Source: Flavivirga sp. 57AJ16
GTDB taxonomy: Bacteria; Bacteroidota; Bacteroidia; Flavobacteriales; Flavobacteriaceae
Length of the DNA: 64,000 bases
Assembly: GCF_028736925.1 (NCBI RefSeq)
Contig: NZ_JAQZAT010000002.1
Location: forward strand, 186,001-250,000
Direction: 5' to 3'
The notes beneath the pieces were generated by a model that worked only from the letters and a program-made list of their open reading frames with translations, searched no databases and was not told the origin of the DNA. Shown piece by piece: positions 1-9,299 of this stretch. Numbering within the stretch: the stretch's first letter is position 1; every line of letters starts with the position of its first letter. A program made the translations under genes and the position numbers.

Positions 1-264
1 AGCGACTCCTTGCCCCCTGGTTTCTGGAAGTGTAAACATACGCTTAATCTCAACTTCATTTTCGGTATATTTTTTAAAAGCACCGCAGCCAACAGGTGTG
101 TTGTCTATATAAGCAACTATGACATTTTTTAATACATCTATGTTGTTGTATTGATCATAAAACTCATGGTCATCCCCATCTACAACCTTCAAATAGTTAT
201 TTAATAATGTCACTAAATTGACAAAATCGTTATTATCGGAACTGGTTCTAACTAGTTTAATCAT
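1..264 (-). CDS. GNAT family N-acetyltransferase (partial, C-terminus outside window)
   Basis: The reverse strand from 264 reads [14 protein letters not shown] and continues open to the window edge, giving about 88 residues. The last visible stretch has the [10 protein letters not shown] pattern, which is the acetyl-CoA pyrophosphate-binding R/Q-x-x-G-x-G/A loop of GNAT enzymes, preceded by a beta strand of the type EVEIKRMF. The substrate cannot be inferred. The start codon overlaps the 3' end of the CCA-adding enzyme gene by 8 bp on the same strand, so the two are probably co-transcribed and translationally coupled. Only the N-terminal half of a normal 140-170 residue protein is seen. Confidence 0.8.
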   Translation of the reverse strand, partial: MIKLVRTSSDNNDFVNLVTLLNNYLKVVDGDDHEFYDQYNNIDVLKNVIVAYIDNTPVGCGAFKKYTENEVEIKRMFTLPETRGQGVA

Positions 265-1684
265 TTAAATCGATTATTTTTAGTCCCAATCGCTTTCCCT
301 CCTTAATCATTAATTTATAGGCAGCGTCGTATTCGTTTGGAATCTTTCCTTCTAAAATAGCCTCTTTTATAACGTCCTTTATTAAACCGATTTCGCGTGA
401 TGGTTTTATATTAAATGTTTTCATGATCTCTTCTCCGGTAATTGGAGGTTGAAAATTTCTAACATGATCGCGTGCTTCAACTTCAATTATTTTTTCCCGA
501 ACTATCTTAAAGTTGTTATGGTATTTATTGAATTTTTTTGGGTTTTTGGTTGTGATATCTGCTTCGCAAAGTGTCATTAAATCGTCAACATAATCACCAG
601 CATCAAAAATTAAGCGACGTACGGCCGAATCTGTTACAATATCTTGTGCCAATACAATGGGACGCGAACTCATAAAGACCATTTTTTGAACAAACTTCAT
701 TTTTTCGTTCAAAGGCATTCTTAATCTTTTAAACAAACGGTACACCATTTTGGAGCCCTCAAACTCATGCGAATGAAATGTCCAACCAACTTTTTTGCTA
801 AACCTTTTGGTTGGCGCTTTACCAATATCATGTAATAAAGCCGCCCAGCGTAACCAAAGGTTATCGGTATTTTTTGCTATGTTATCAACGACTTCCAGCG
901 TATGGTAAAAATTGTCTTTATGTCGCTGCCCTTCAACTTCGTCAATACCTTTTAACGCTGTAAGCTCTGGTATTATATAATCCAGCAATCCGGTTTTTTC
1001 CAATAAAAGAAATCCAATGGATGGTTTTTTACTTTCAAGAATTTTATTTAATTCGGTAACAATACGTTCTTTGGTTATAATCTTAATCCGATGACTGTTC
1101 TTGGTAATAGCATTTAGGGAGGCCCTTTCTATTGTGAAATTTAATTGAGAAGCAAAACGAATAGCGCGCATCATACGTAATGGATCATCACTATATGTAA
1201 TGTCTGGCGTTAAAGGGGTACGGATTATTTGCTTTTCTAAATCTTTGATCCCATCAAAAGGATCCAGTAAATCACCAAAATGGGATGCATTCAAATTTAG
1301 GGCTAATGCATTTATAGTAAAATCACGACGGTTTTGGTCATCTTCCAAAGTGCCATTTTTTACTGTAGGGTTTCTGCTGCCTTCATTATAAGACTCTTTG
1401 CGAGCACCTACGAACTCAATTTCTATATCATCATATCTTAACATGGCAGTGCCATAGGTTTTAAAAACCTGTACTTTTGGTTTGGTCGGTAGATTATTTG
1501 CGACTTGTTTAGCTAGTTTAATACCATTACCAACGGTAACAATATCTATATCTTTTGCGCTACCGCGTTTTAATATAAAATCACGTACAAAACCACCAAT
1601 AACGTAGCTGTCTAAACTTAACTCTTTAGCAGATTGAGATATAATTTTGAAAATTTTATGTTGTAATGCCTTTTTGTAGTTCAT
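257..1684 (-). CDS. cca: CCA-adding tRNA nucleotidyltransferase with HD domain
   Basis: This 475-residue protein adds or repairs the 3' CCA end of tRNAs in the cytoplasm. The class II nucleotidyltransferase head is at residues 25-130, with GGFVRD at 30-35, the metal-binding pair D45/D47 in KDIDIV and the RRDFTINA motif at 119-126. A tRNA-binding neck follows. An HD phosphohydrolase domain starts near residue 255, with H261, H285-D286 in ALLHDIGKA and H304/H306. Length and order match bacterial CCA/poly(A) polymerase-HD proteins. The only tRNA gene in this window (tRNA-Leu at 23365-23449) does not encode CCA, consistent with a need for this enzyme. Pure poly(A) polymerase activity cannot be excluded from sequence. 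Confidence 0.93.
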   Translation of the reverse strand: MNYKKALQHKIFKIISQSAKELSLDSYVIGGFVRDFILKRGSAKDIDIVTVGNGIKLAKQVANNLPTKPKVQVFKTYGTAMLRYDDIEIEFVGARKESYNEGSRNPTVKNGTLEDDQNRRDFTINALALNLNASHFGDLLDPFDGIKDLEKQIIRTPLTPDITYSDDPLRMMRAIRFASQLNFTIERASLNAITKNSHRIKIITKERIVTELNKILESKKPSIGFLLLEKTGLLDYIIPELTALKGIDEVEGQRHKDNFYHTLEVVDNIAKNTDNLWLRWAALLHDIGKAPTKRFSKKVGWTFHSHEFEGSKMVYRLFKRLRMPLNEKMKFVQKMVFMSSRPIVLAQDIVTDSAVRRLIFDAGDYVDDLMTLCEADITTKNPKKFNKYHNNFKIVREKIIEVEARDHVRNFQPPITGEEIMKTFNIKPSREIGLIKDVIKEAILEGKIPNEYDAAYKLMIKEGKRLGLKIIDLND

Positions 1685-1785
1685 TTTTTAATTGCCACGA
1701 ATGCACGAATAGTTCTTTAATTTGTATTCTATGGCATCTTCATAAATAGTGTTAGACATAAATATTTGTGTATTAGTGGCTCATT

Positions 1786-2346
1786 TTACTCACGTATAAT
1801 CTTAACAATGCCACTATTACTTAACTTGATAATAGATGACGGTTTATTACAGATTTTTTCACGCTGCAAATTTACAACATAGTCAACACCTTTTACAACC
1901 TCTTGGGATATTTCTTTAAATGATTTTGGGGTGGCTTGCCCACTTATATTAGCTGATGTCGAAACGATTGCAGTATTAAGTTTTCTTGAGAGTTGATAAC
2001 AAAATTCATCATTGGGAATTCTAATGGCTATAGTCCCATCTTCAGCAATTAGGTTAGTGGCCAAATTTTGAGCGTCGTCATAAATGATGGTTGTTGGCTT
2101 TTCAGAGATCTCAATAATATTTAAAGCGACTTCGGGGATTCTTTTTACATACTTTTTTAACATTCTATCATCTGCCACCAAGCATATTAGAGCTTTGCTG
2201 TCTTCACGTTGTTTTAGCTCATAGATTTTTTTAACGGCCTTTGGATTTGTCGCATCACAACCGATGCCCCAAACTGTATCGGTAGGGTAGAGTATGAGCC
2301 CACCGTTTTTAAGTATGTCCAAAGCATTGTTTATTTCATTTTGCAT
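1786..2346 (-). CDS. tsaC: L-threonylcarbamoyladenylate synthase (Sua5/YrdC/TsaC family)
   Basis: This 186-residue YrdC-domain protein makes threonylcarbamoyl-AMP from threonine, bicarbonate and ATP, the first step of t6A37 modification of ANN-decoding tRNAs. The N-terminal PTDTVWGIGCDA motif at residues 21-32 and the later STSANISGQATP stretch are typical of the family. There is no C-terminal Sua5 extension, so this is the short TsaC-like form. It lies 13 bp downstream of the methyltransferase gene on the same strand and upstream of the CCA enzyme, placing two tRNA-maturation genes side by side. Confidence 0.92.
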   Translation of the reverse strand: MQNEINNALDILKNGGLILYPTDTVWGIGCDATNPKAVKKIYELKQREDSKALICLVADDRMLKKYVKRIPEVALNIIEISEKPTTIIYDDAQNLATNLIAEDGTIAIRIPNDEFCYQLSRKLNTAIVSTSANISGQATPKSFKEISQEVVKGVDYVVNLQREKICNKPSSIIKLSNSGIVKIIRE

Positions 2347-2359
2347 ACAGATTAGAGGT

Positions 2360-3019
2360 TTAGTTTTTAACTAATAGGATTTGATAAGCATCAATTAACA
2401 CTTTCCAGTCCTTTTTTAGCATGTATTCTACCACTGTTTTTCCTTTTCCGCCACCTGGTAATCCGCAATCATCTATTAATACTACTGAATTATCGTGCAA
2501 TTTATTCTCAATAAGTTTAAATTCTTTTAAATGATGTTCTTGACTTTTAATTTGGATGTCTGTATCGGTTTTAGAATAATCATAACTATCCAAGTATAAA
2601 AAGTCTACAGTGTCTTCAAAATTTTTAAGGAATTCCAAAGAATCATTTAAATGTACGGTTACTGTTTGGTTTAAACCTTGGACGTTGATTTCATCTTGTG
2701 CTCCCTTTACTGAATCTTCACTAATATCGACGGAATGCATTTTAGCATTGTTTTGCTGTGCCCATTTGCCAAAAACGATAGTGGCCCCACCATCTCCTTT
2801 AGTATTTTTAAGCCCTTCTCTTGAAGTACCGGTTTCAACAATCATTTTAGCCTTTCTTTCATCAAGTAATTTCAATGTTTTGGCAAACGTTACCCGCCGT
2901 CTCCTAAAATTATATTTAAAAGGCATGAATGGATATAACGATTTGTGCTTTATAAATTTTAATGAAAAGTGTATAACAATAGCGAGAAGTAAAACGATTA
3001 CTAATATTTTAAATATCAT
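2360..3019 (-). CDS. membrane-anchored class I SAM-dependent methyltransferase-like protein
   Basis: The 219-residue protein begins with one hydrophobic helix (residues 3-21) followed by a basic stretch rich in Arg and Lys, predicting an N-in membrane anchor. The rest resembles a class I methyltransferase: a motif-I-like MIVETGTSREG at 59-69, an acidic residue after HSVDISEDS as motif II, and FLYLDSYDY as a motif-IV-like strand end. The glycine-rich first loop is weak. The substrate is unknown. It is probably co-transcribed with tsaC 13 bp downstream. It could instead be a catalytically inactive Rossmann-fold protein. Confidence 0.6.
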   Translation of the reverse strand: MIFKILVIVLLLAIVIHFSLKFIKHKSLYPFMPFKYNFRRRRVTFAKTLKLLDERKAKMIVETGTSREGLKNTKGDGGATIVFGKWAQQNNAKMHSVDISEDSVKGAQDEINVQGLNQTVTVHLNDSLEFLKNFEDTVDFLYLDSYDYSKTDTDIQIKSQEHHLKEFKLIENKLHDNSVVLIDDCGLPGGGKGKTVVEYMLKKDWKVLIDAYQILLVKN

Positions 3020-3106
3020 TTATGAATGTTTTTGTAAAGGTTGAGTCGCAAATTTAGTATTTACTTTTATAAATGTTCCAGAATGTATTTAAATAAAGTT
3101 CAATTT

Positions 3107-3490
3107 TAGGTTTAATACCTTGAAGATAGCTTTGAAAATATAAAAGTATTTTTCCAATAAGCACCTCTTGAGCTTGTCCTCGAGAATATTTATTAGTCCA
3201 TGCCTATTGTGTGAGAAAAGTTGCGAAGCAATGCATTCAAAACAGATAGTTGAACCACGCCTTTGTCGTGGCAGGCTAATCCCGCCTTTTTTGGCGGGAT
3301 CTTAGGTTTAATACCTTGAAGATAGCATCGAAAATATAAAAGTATTTTTCCAATGAGCATCTCTTGAGCTTGCCCTCGAGAATATTTATTAGTCCATGCC
3401 TATTGTGTGAGAAAAGTTGCGAAGCAATGCATTCAAAACAGATAGTTGAACCTGCCTGCCGACTAATCCCGCCTCATGTGCTGAACTTGT
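3107..3490 (+). repeat. two tandem copies of a ~196 bp intergenic repeat
   Basis: The unit starting TAGGTTTAATACCTTGAAGA at 3107 starts again at 3303, a 196 bp period. The copies are about 95% alike through the GAAAAGTTGCGAAGCAATGC segment and then diverge in a GC-rich hairpin. Copy 1 has a short hairpin built on CCCGCCTTTTTTGGCGGG (about 3284-3301). Copy 2 carries a longer version with TGCTGAACTTGTTTCAGTAT inserted between the hairpin arms. The same GTTGCGAAGC..GCATTCAAAACAG segment recurs at 13609-13815 (reverse orientation) and 23709-24100. Confidence 0.85.
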
Positions 3491-3711
3491 TTCAGTATCT
3501 TGCGGACTCCCAAGTTTAATCGAAAAGCATTCCTTGGCTCTGCTACGTGCCTGTTTGCTGGCAAAGGCAGGGTTTCCGTTGAAATTATTTTTGTGAAATC
3601 GCAAGATTCATGAATGCATGAATATAAAATAAAGCGCCATGAATAAAACGGCATCTAAATAATATTTTTTACGTCGAACGTCAAATTAAAAGACGCTGTA
3701 AAATCAGATAT

Positions 3712-3867
3712 AGCTAAGTCGCTATAAAATGGCATAGAATATTTAGAAATAAAAAATTGAAGTTCAAGGCAAAAAGCGTAGGCATAGCTTAGTTACGGTG
3801 AGCATTTTTAACGAAGAAATTCGGTTTTTTACTCTGAAGGGTCATCTTATTTTATATTGATTTAGCT
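3712..3867. repeat. palindromic intergenic element, 156 bp
   Basis: The terminal inverted repeats are 3712-3730 and 3849-3867, matching at 16 of 19 positions. The interior has a short dyad GCATAGCTTAGTTACGG near 3783-3799, similar to the centres of the elements at 15059, 52334 and 56784. It encodes no protein and sits just downstream of the GT4 gene on its minus strand. Read as a MITE-like or transcribed-hairpin element. There is no obvious target-site duplication. Confidence 0.5.
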
Positions 3868-3875
3868 GTACTATA

Positions 3876-4967
3876 TTATTTACTAAATAGGATGTCTCTA
3901 TAGACTTTAATATATGCCAATGCTGAGGCATTCCAGTTAAAGCTTTTCGCATGGTTTATATAACCTTGCGATAATATGCCCTTATTTTTATTGAACGTAT
4001 TTAATCCGTTTTCTAGAACTTTTGCCATATAATTTGGGTCATAATGATCCCAATAAAAAGCATGTTCTCCACCAATTTCAGGAAGTGAGGTATTATTAGA
4101 TAAAAATACAGGTTTTCCAAAACGCATGGCTTCGATAGGAGGAATACCAAAACCTTCCCGCAAAGAAGGAAAAACAAAAGCTTCGCAATTTTGTAAGTAG
4201 TATTGCTTGTCTAATTCAGAAATCTTACCAGTAATTAATACACGGTTTTCCAGCCCTAATTGCTTGATCGTTTTTTGTAGTATATTACTAGTATAAGCGG
4301 TATGGTTATTACCGGAAAGAATGAGGTTGTATTCAGGTATAAACTCTAACATTTTAACCAAAGTATGAAAGTTTTTACGTTCGGTAAACTCACCAATACT
4401 AAATAAAAAAGGAGCATTGGATATTTGTTTTGGTTTATAATTTTGTGGGATTTCAATATCTAAAATAGGATTGCCGTTATAAATGACATATTCGGGAACC
4501 TTTGGAACTTTAAAGTACTTGTGCGTGGAAGTTTTTGCGTAATTTGATATATATGTAATAGCATGGCTTCTGTTTAGTTTTTCTTGAAACCGAACATTAC
4601 AATCATGGGATAGGTCGCTAGACCGTTCTTCAATAAAATTAACATCATGTACCGTTAAAAGGTAGGGGATGTTATAATAAGGTTCAATTTTGATATTTTG
4701 ATTAAGACAATGCCACAAATCGTATTTTTTTCTAATTCGGAACAGCGTATGTCTTCTTAAAGAATAATATTTTTTGTAGTTAAAATAAGCCTTGTATTCA
4801 GATTTTAATGGCTGTGCGCTTTTTGCGTGGAGTGTCATTTTAAAATCTTTCACATTTGCATTATATAGGCCTTTGATTAAATGATAATTGAATTGGCCAA
4901 AACCAAAATGTTGGTTTTTTATATTGTGGGATTCTAAAAAAACAGTCTGCATAATTCTTTTTGGCAA
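3876..4967 (-). CDS. glycosyltransferase family 4/1 (GT-B fold)
   Basis: This 363-residue protein has the C-terminal GT-B donor-binding region SIGEFTERKNF (191-201) and the EX7E motif, E271 to E279, in LREGFGIPPIEAMRFGKPV. A retaining glycosyltransferase acting on a nucleotide-sugar donor at the inner membrane is the usual role. Acceptor and sugar cannot be told from sequence. It is divergent from the Kdo-kinase-like gene at 5037 across a 69 bp gap and opens a block of surface-polysaccharide genes ending at 11411. Confidence 0.88.
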   Translation of the reverse strand: MPKRIMQTVFLESHNIKNQHFGFGQFNYHLIKGLYNANVKDFKMTLHAKSAQPLKSEYKAYFNYKKYYSLRRHTLFRIRKKYDLWHCLNQNIKIEPYYNIPYLLTVHDVNFIEERSSDLSHDCNVRFQEKLNRSHAITYISNYAKTSTHKYFKVPKVPEYVIYNGNPILDIEIPQNYKPKQISNAPFLFSIGEFTERKNFHTLVKMLEFIPEYNLILSGNNHTAYTSNILQKTIKQLGLENRVLITGKISELDKQYYLQNCEAFVFPSLREGFGIPPIEAMRFGKPVFLSNNTSLPEIGGEHAFYWDHYDPNYMAKVLENGLNTFNKNKGILSQGYINHAKSFNWNASALAYIKVYRDILFSK

Positions 4968-5036
4968 AGTAGTAAATTGCCATAATATATCGGTGTAATT
5001 ATTTAAAAAGATAAAAAGTAATTGTAATATTGTCCT

Positions 5037-5798
5037 ATGAAGTATTCAGAAATTAAAGCAGAATTTCAAAGTCATAAATTGGTGCTTGATGACATTGTTA
5101 AAAATTTCGATACTAAAGGCGAACCCTTTGGCAATCAAGATAGAAATTCTTTAAAATTATTTAATTTAGACGAAAAGGTAATTAATGTAAAGTCTTTTAG
5201 AATACCCAATATTATAAACCAAATAGCTTATCGTTTTTTAAGAAAAAGTAAAGCACAACGTTCCTATGAGTATGCTAACAAACTTAAAACGTTACAAGTG
5301 GGAACTCCAGAACCTATCGCTTTTTACGAATACAAAACCCCTTTTTTGTTTAAAAAAAGTTATTATATAAGTGAGCAAATTGACTGCGATTTAACTTATA
5401 GGGAATTAACAACGGACTTTAATTATCCCGATCACGAAAATATACTTAGGGCTTTTAGCAGATTCTCTTTTGATCTGCATGAAAAAGGCATTCATTTTTT
5501 AGATCATTCACCAGGGAATACACTGATTAAAAAAAACGATAAGGGTTACGATTTTTATTTAGTTGATTTAAACCGTATGGAATTTAAACCGCTTGATTTT
5601 GAAACCAGAATTAAGAATTTTTCCAAGTTAACCATTCATAAATCCATGGTGGAGGTTATGAGTGATGAATATGCAAAATGCACCGGTGAAGATTATAATA
5701 GGATATTCAATTTAATGTGGAAAGAGACTGAAGCTTTTCAAAATAGATACCATCGAAAAAGACGGCTTAAAAAGAAACTTAAGTTTTGGAAGAAATAA
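5037..5798 (+). CDS. Kdo/lipopolysaccharide kinase-like protein (WaaP/InaA type)
   Basis: This 253-residue protein has a protein-kinase-like core: the HEKGIHFLDHSPGNTLI loop with D156 and N161 as catalytic-loop residues, and VDLNR with D177 as the metal ligand. This is the pattern of the Kdo kinase/WaaP family that phosphorylates the inner core of LPS. The C-terminus is very basic (RKRRLKKKLKFWKK), suiting an association with the membrane. The position inside a glycan cluster supports an LPS-core role. Substrate is inferred from the family only. Confidence 0.75.
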   Translation: MKYSEIKAEFQSHKLVLDDIVKNFDTKGEPFGNQDRNSLKLFNLDEKVINVKSFRIPNIINQIAYRFLRKSKAQRSYEYANKLKTLQVGTPEPIAFYEYKTPFLFKKSYYISEQIDCDLTYRELTTDFNYPDHENILRAFSRFSFDLHEKGIHFLDHSPGNTLIKKNDKGYDFYLVDLNRMEFKPLDFETRIKNFSKLTIHKSMVEVMSDEYAKCTGEDYNRIFNLMWKETEAFQNRYHRKRRLKKKLKFWKK

Positions 5799-5937
5799 GA
5801 ATTACCAGTAGTACCATAAGCCTAATAAACTTAAAAAATTAAGGTTAAATAACCAGTAAGCTAACTGCTCTTGTTTTAACTTTTTATACCCAAAACCTTT
5901 GGGGTATTTTCAATTCAAAAAAAAATCAAAAACTCAG

Positions 5938-5957
5938 TAGGGTATTTTTATAGATAA
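5938..5957 (+). repeat. direct repeat, left copy (partner at 7266-7285)
   Basis: TAGGGTATTTTTATAGATAA here matches 7266-7285 at 19 of 20 positions, and weaker similarity continues about 20 bp beyond. The pair flanks the broken epimerase plus the FkbM gene, 1.33 kb apart, and may be a duplicated promoter/leader left by rearrangement. Confidence 0.5.
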
Positions 5958-5991
5958 TTGTTTAAATAATTTAAACAGCGATTTTTAATAA

Positions 5992-6156
5992 ATGAAATTT
6001 AAAAATAAGGATGTCCTGATCACTGGAGGGTTGGGATTTATAGAGGCTAATTTGGCTATTAAATTAGTAGGATTAGGAGCAAATGTTATCATTATCGATA
6101 GGGTCATCTCAGCATATGGGAGGGGATTTAAAAAATATTTACATGAAATTGACTAA
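5992..6156 (+). pseudogene. remnant of an NAD-dependent epimerase/dehydratase (N-terminal fragment)
   Basis: An ATG at 5992 opens a 54-codon frame starting MKFKNKDVLITGGLGFIEAN, the Rossmann TGGxGFIG nucleotide-binding start of WcaG/GalE-type sugar epimerases, with the third motif residue changed from G to E. After VIIIDRVISAY the similarity (expected ...YGGNLxNI) continues only in another frame, where GGDLKNIY is read near 6118-6141. This shows a frameshift. The rest of the roughly 300-residue protein is missing and the FkbM gene starts inside the remnant. A clear truncated pseudogene in the polysaccharide cluster. Confidence 0.8.
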
Positions 6157-7075
6157 TCGATATTTGAATGTTTTATCCGGTATTACCAGAAAATGGGGAT
6201 ACCATCGTAAACTAAACCAATTATATAAATCCTTTAATAGGATTGCGTTAACATTGGGCGCTGAACCAATAGTTAGGGCTAAAATGAAAGATGATACGAC
6301 GATGTTGGTCGATTTAAGTACTAAAACGGAAAGAATACCTTTCTATACGGGTACGTACGATCCTGACTTAATTGCCGTCGTTCATTCTTTATTTAATCCA
6401 AATTGCTGTTTTTTAGATATTGGTGCTAACATAGGATTTTATTCCGTTTCGATGAGCCGTGTTATTAAGCTTAAAAACGCTACGGGAAGTGTCATATCTT
6501 TTGAGCCATTTGAAGGTAATTATCTCAGGCTTAACAAAAACCTGGAAATCAATAACCTAAATAAAATTTGTCAAACCAGTCACTTAGGATTATCAAATAA
6601 AGCATATGAAACCGAGATTACATTAGGGGAGGATTTTAAGCACGGTTCTAATACAGGAAGTGCCGCTATTCGTACTAGTGGGGAAATGGATAAAGGTTTT
6701 AAGGTATCACCAATTAAACTTGAGAAATTAGATGATATTTGGCTTAAGAATTATAATCACTATGGAAAAATAGATCTTATTAAGATGGATATTAAGGGCC
6801 ATGAAGATTTTTGTTTAGAGGGGGGGCAAGAGGTCATTGGCAGGCATCGTCCAACTATACTAATGGAAGTTAATAAGCCTTATTATGTAGCGCGTCATGT
6901 TAAGCTGGATGAACGGTTTTTTCCACTTATTCCGGAAAATTATAATATTTATAAAAAAAATGGCTCAAAATGGAAACGTATTACCTCTTTAAATGCGTGT
7001 ACAACGATCGATAATGTTTTCTTAGTACCACAAGAGAAACTTATTTTGGATGGGTATAATATTTTTGAAAACTAA
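6143..7075 (+). CDS. FkbM family methyltransferase
   Basis: The start is placed at 6143 (MKLTNRYLNVLSG), giving 310 residues. An upstream in-frame ATG at 6083 would only add translated epimerase debris. The SAM-binding motif is CCFLDIGANIGFYSVSMSR, followed by VISFEPFEGNYLRLNKNLEIN and the FkbM-typical DLIKMDIKGHEDFCLEGG and PTILMEVNK segments. FkbM enzymes O-methylate sugars or polyketides, and here a sugar in surface polysaccharide is the likely target. The gene replaced or overran the epimerase remnant at its 5' side, so its own promoter may be inherited from that gene. Confidence 0.85.
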   Translation: MKLTNRYLNVLSGITRKWGYHRKLNQLYKSFNRIALTLGAEPIVRAKMKDDTTMLVDLSTKTERIPFYTGTYDPDLIAVVHSLFNPNCCFLDIGANIGFYSVSMSRVIKLKNATGSVISFEPFEGNYLRLNKNLEINNLNKICQTSHLGLSNKAYETEITLGEDFKHGSNTGSAAIRTSGEMDKGFKVSPIKLEKLDDIWLKNYNHYGKIDLIKMDIKGHEDFCLEGGQEVIGRHRPTILMEVNKPYYVARHVKLDERFFPLIPENYNIYKKNGSKWKRITSLNACTTIDNVFLVPQEKLILDGYNIFEN

Positions 7076-7265
7076 TACCATTGGATTCGTTTGGATTTGT
7101 GTCATTCGTGCTCTTTTAAAGAAAAGATATGTACACATGGTAATGTTCTGTAACGGGATATATTTTTTATATCACAGAAATTTTAAACAAGAAAGAGGCT
7201 AAATCATTAAGGGTTTTTACGGACAAATTCTTTTGAATGAACTAAAAGAATCTTCAAAAAATTTA

Positions 7266-7285
7266 TAGGGTGTTTTTATAGATAA
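7266..7285 (+). repeat. direct repeat, right copy (partner at 5938-5957)
   Basis: Nineteen of 20 positions match the copy at 5938-5957. It lies in the gap between the convergent FkbM and GT2 genes, where no promoter would be expected, which suggests a rearrangement scar. Confidence 0.45.
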
Positions 7286-7348
7286 CCGTTTAGTTAATTA
7301 AAAGAACTATTTAAAACTTCGTTATTAAAAGCTTCGTAAATAAAATGA

Positions 7349-8107
7349 TTACTTATTATTTTGATGAAGTCTATAAAGCTTAATGTATTTTAAAAAAGTA
7401 ACGTTAAAGGTTTGTATGCAAATAACAAAACCATTTAAACCATCTAAAAACCCCAATCTTAAAAAGTAAGCCTTAAAAAATGCCCAGGTAGGGTTGAATA
7501 GTATTTTCCAAATAGAGGATTTTTTTCCTAAATCGAAATACGCTTGAGCTGCAATAGTAGAAAAGTTTTCGACCTTTATATTATGTTCTCTATAGTCCCT
7601 ATAGATCCAGTGCAATAGATCTCCCTTAAGCTTACCCGCTTTGAGCCCCTTTTTTAATGTATATCTATCATGAGGGTTTATGCCTTTCCATTCACCGCTC
7701 CCTTTTTTAAATAGTCTTAACTTTTTATCGGGATACCAATCAGAATGTTTAATCCACTGTCCGCAATAATTATTGAGTCGGTTACAATAATACCCGTCAA
7801 AACCCCAATGCTCTTTTGCCTTTAAAACAGATTTTTGTAGTGTATCAGATAAAGCTTCATCCCCATCTAACGATAAAATATAATCGTATTTAGCATGGGA
7901 AAGGGCATAGTTTTTTTGTTCAATATAACCTTCAAATTCATTTTGAATAAAAACCACGTTATATGCCTCGCATATTTCAGGGGTTTTGTCGGTAGAAAAG
8001 GAATCTACGACAACAATTTCATCTACGACCCCCACTAGTGATTTTAAGCATTTTTCTAAATGTTCCTCTTCGTTATATGTAATTATGACTCCGGATAATT
8101 TAATCAT
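7349..8107 (-). CDS. glycosyltransferase family 2 (WaaE/KdtX-like)
   Basis: This 252-residue GT-A enzyme starts MIKLSGVIITYNEEEHLEKC, with the nucleotide-sugar strand IVVVDSFSTDKT and the metal-binding DGDE at 81-84. It resembles the LPS-core GT2 proteins that use an inverting mechanism at the cytoplasmic face of the membrane. A hydrophobic C-terminal stretch (WKILFNPTWAFFKAYFL) may dip into the membrane. It lies 26 bp downstream of glf on the same strand, suggesting one transcript. Confidence 0.88.
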   Translation of the reverse strand: MIKLSGVIITYNEEEHLEKCLKSLVGVVDEIVVVDSFSTDKTPEICEAYNVVFIQNEFEGYIEQKNYALSHAKYDYILSLDGDEALSDTLQKSVLKAKEHWGFDGYYCNRLNNYCGQWIKHSDWYPDKKLRLFKKGSGEWKGINPHDRYTLKKGLKAGKLKGDLLHWIYRDYREHNIKVENFSTIAAQAYFDLGKKSSIWKILFNPTWAFFKAYFLRLGFLDGLNGFVICIQTFNVTFLKYIKLYRLHQNNK

Positions 8108-8133
8108 TTGATGCGCTATAAATAATTTTCAAA

Positions 8134-9231
8134 TTAGTTAAACTCTTTTTTGGTTTTTTGTAGAGCAGAAGCTATTATTTGGTGCATGTCATAATATTTG
8201 TATTCTGCAAGCCTTCCGCCAAATATAACATGGGGCTCTTGTAACGAAAGTGCTTTGTATGTCTGGAATTTTTTTTGATTTTCATCATTATTGATAGGGT
8301 AATAGGCTTCTTTCTCAGGCGTCCACTGTTCTGGGAATTCCTTGGTAATCACTGTATGTTTTTGTTTGCCAAATTCAAAATGTTTATGCTCTATAATTCG
8401 TGTATAAGGAACCTGGGAGTCATTATAATTTACAACAGCATTTCCTTGAAAATTTTCCGTATCTAGCTTTGTATTTTCAAATCGTAACGAACGGTATTCT
8501 AGGTTGCCGTATTTGCAATTATAGAATTCGTCTATTTTTCCAGTAAACACTATTTTTTTTGCCATACCGCTCAATGCGTCTTTATTTTTAAAAAAATCGA
8601 CACTGGTTTTTATATCTATCCCTTTTAATAAGCCGTCAATTATTTTGTTATAACCACCAATGGGAATGCCTTGGTAAGCATCATTAAAATAATTATTGTT
8701 AAAGGTATAACGCACAGGTAGGCGTTTAATGATAAAAGCAGGTAATTCGGTAGCTTTTTTACCCCATTGTTTTTCGGTGTATTCCTTTATAAGCGTTTCA
8801 TAAACATCCTTTCCTATTAAGGATAGTGCCTGTTCTTCTAAATTTTCAGGGTTTTTAGAACCAAATTCTTTAATTTGACTTTCTATAATTTTTTTGGCTT
8901 CCTCGGGAGTCTGCGTTCCCCACAATTGATAAAAAGTATTCATATTAAAAGGTAAATTATAGAGTTTACCCTTAGATATTGAAACAGGTGAGTTTACATA
9001 GTTGTTGAACGTTGCAAACTGATTTACATAATCCCAAATAGCCTTGTCATTGGTATGAAATATATGTGCGCCATATTTGTGTACATTAATGCCATCCATG
9101 TTTTCACAGTATACATTACCTCCTATATGATCCCTTTTATCTATAACTAAACATTTTTTTCCTTTTTTAGTCGCTTCATGTGCAAATACACATCCAAATA
9201 ATCCGGCACCAACAATTAAATAATCATACAT
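8134..9231 (-). CDS. glf: UDP-galactopyranose mutase
   Basis: This FAD enzyme interconverts UDP-galactopyranose and UDP-galactofuranose, the donor for Galf residues in surface glycans. The start is set at 9231 (MYDYLIVGAGLFG), giving 365 residues. A start nine codons upstream would push residues ahead of the Rossmann strand, which is not normal for this family. GAGLFG binds the FAD ADP moiety, and HIGGNVYCENMDGINVHKYG and GAHIFHTND are Glf signature segments. The NNNYFNDAYQGIPIGGY and GRLAEYKYYDMH segments line the active site. The divergent neighbour at 9300 looks like a galactofuranosyltransferase, a consistent pairing. Confidence 0.95.
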   Translation of the reverse strand: MYDYLIVGAGLFGCVFAHEATKKGKKCLVIDKRDHIGGNVYCENMDGINVHKYGAHIFHTNDKAIWDYVNQFATFNNYVNSPVSISKGKLYNLPFNMNTFYQLWGTQTPEEAKKIIESQIKEFGSKNPENLEEQALSLIGKDVYETLIKEYTEKQWGKKATELPAFIIKRLPVRYTFNNNYFNDAYQGIPIGGYNKIIDGLLKGIDIKTSVDFFKNKDALSGMAKKIVFTGKIDEFYNCKYGNLEYRSLRFENTKLDTENFQGNAVVNYNDSQVPYTRIIEHKHFEFGKQKHTVITKEFPEQWTPEKEAYYPINNDENQKKFQTYKALSLQEPHVIFGGRLAEYKYYDMHQIIASALQKTKKEFN

Positions 9232-9299
9232 TTGTATACTTTTATAATTTTTTAGCAAAACTAGGATATAAATTATCTACAAAAAAACTTTTCAATATA

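Noticed and set aside
3389-3654. Two overlapping minus-strand frames (71 and 63 codons)
   Set aside because: They lie inside the tandem repeat block and translate repeat sequence; no family resemblance.
6083-6142. Longer start for the FkbM methyltransferase
   Set aside because: The added residues are the frameshifted tail of the epimerase remnant.
9180-9299. Longer start for the galactofuranosyltransferase
   Set aside because: It would overlap glf and its start; 9300 gives the natural N-terminus.
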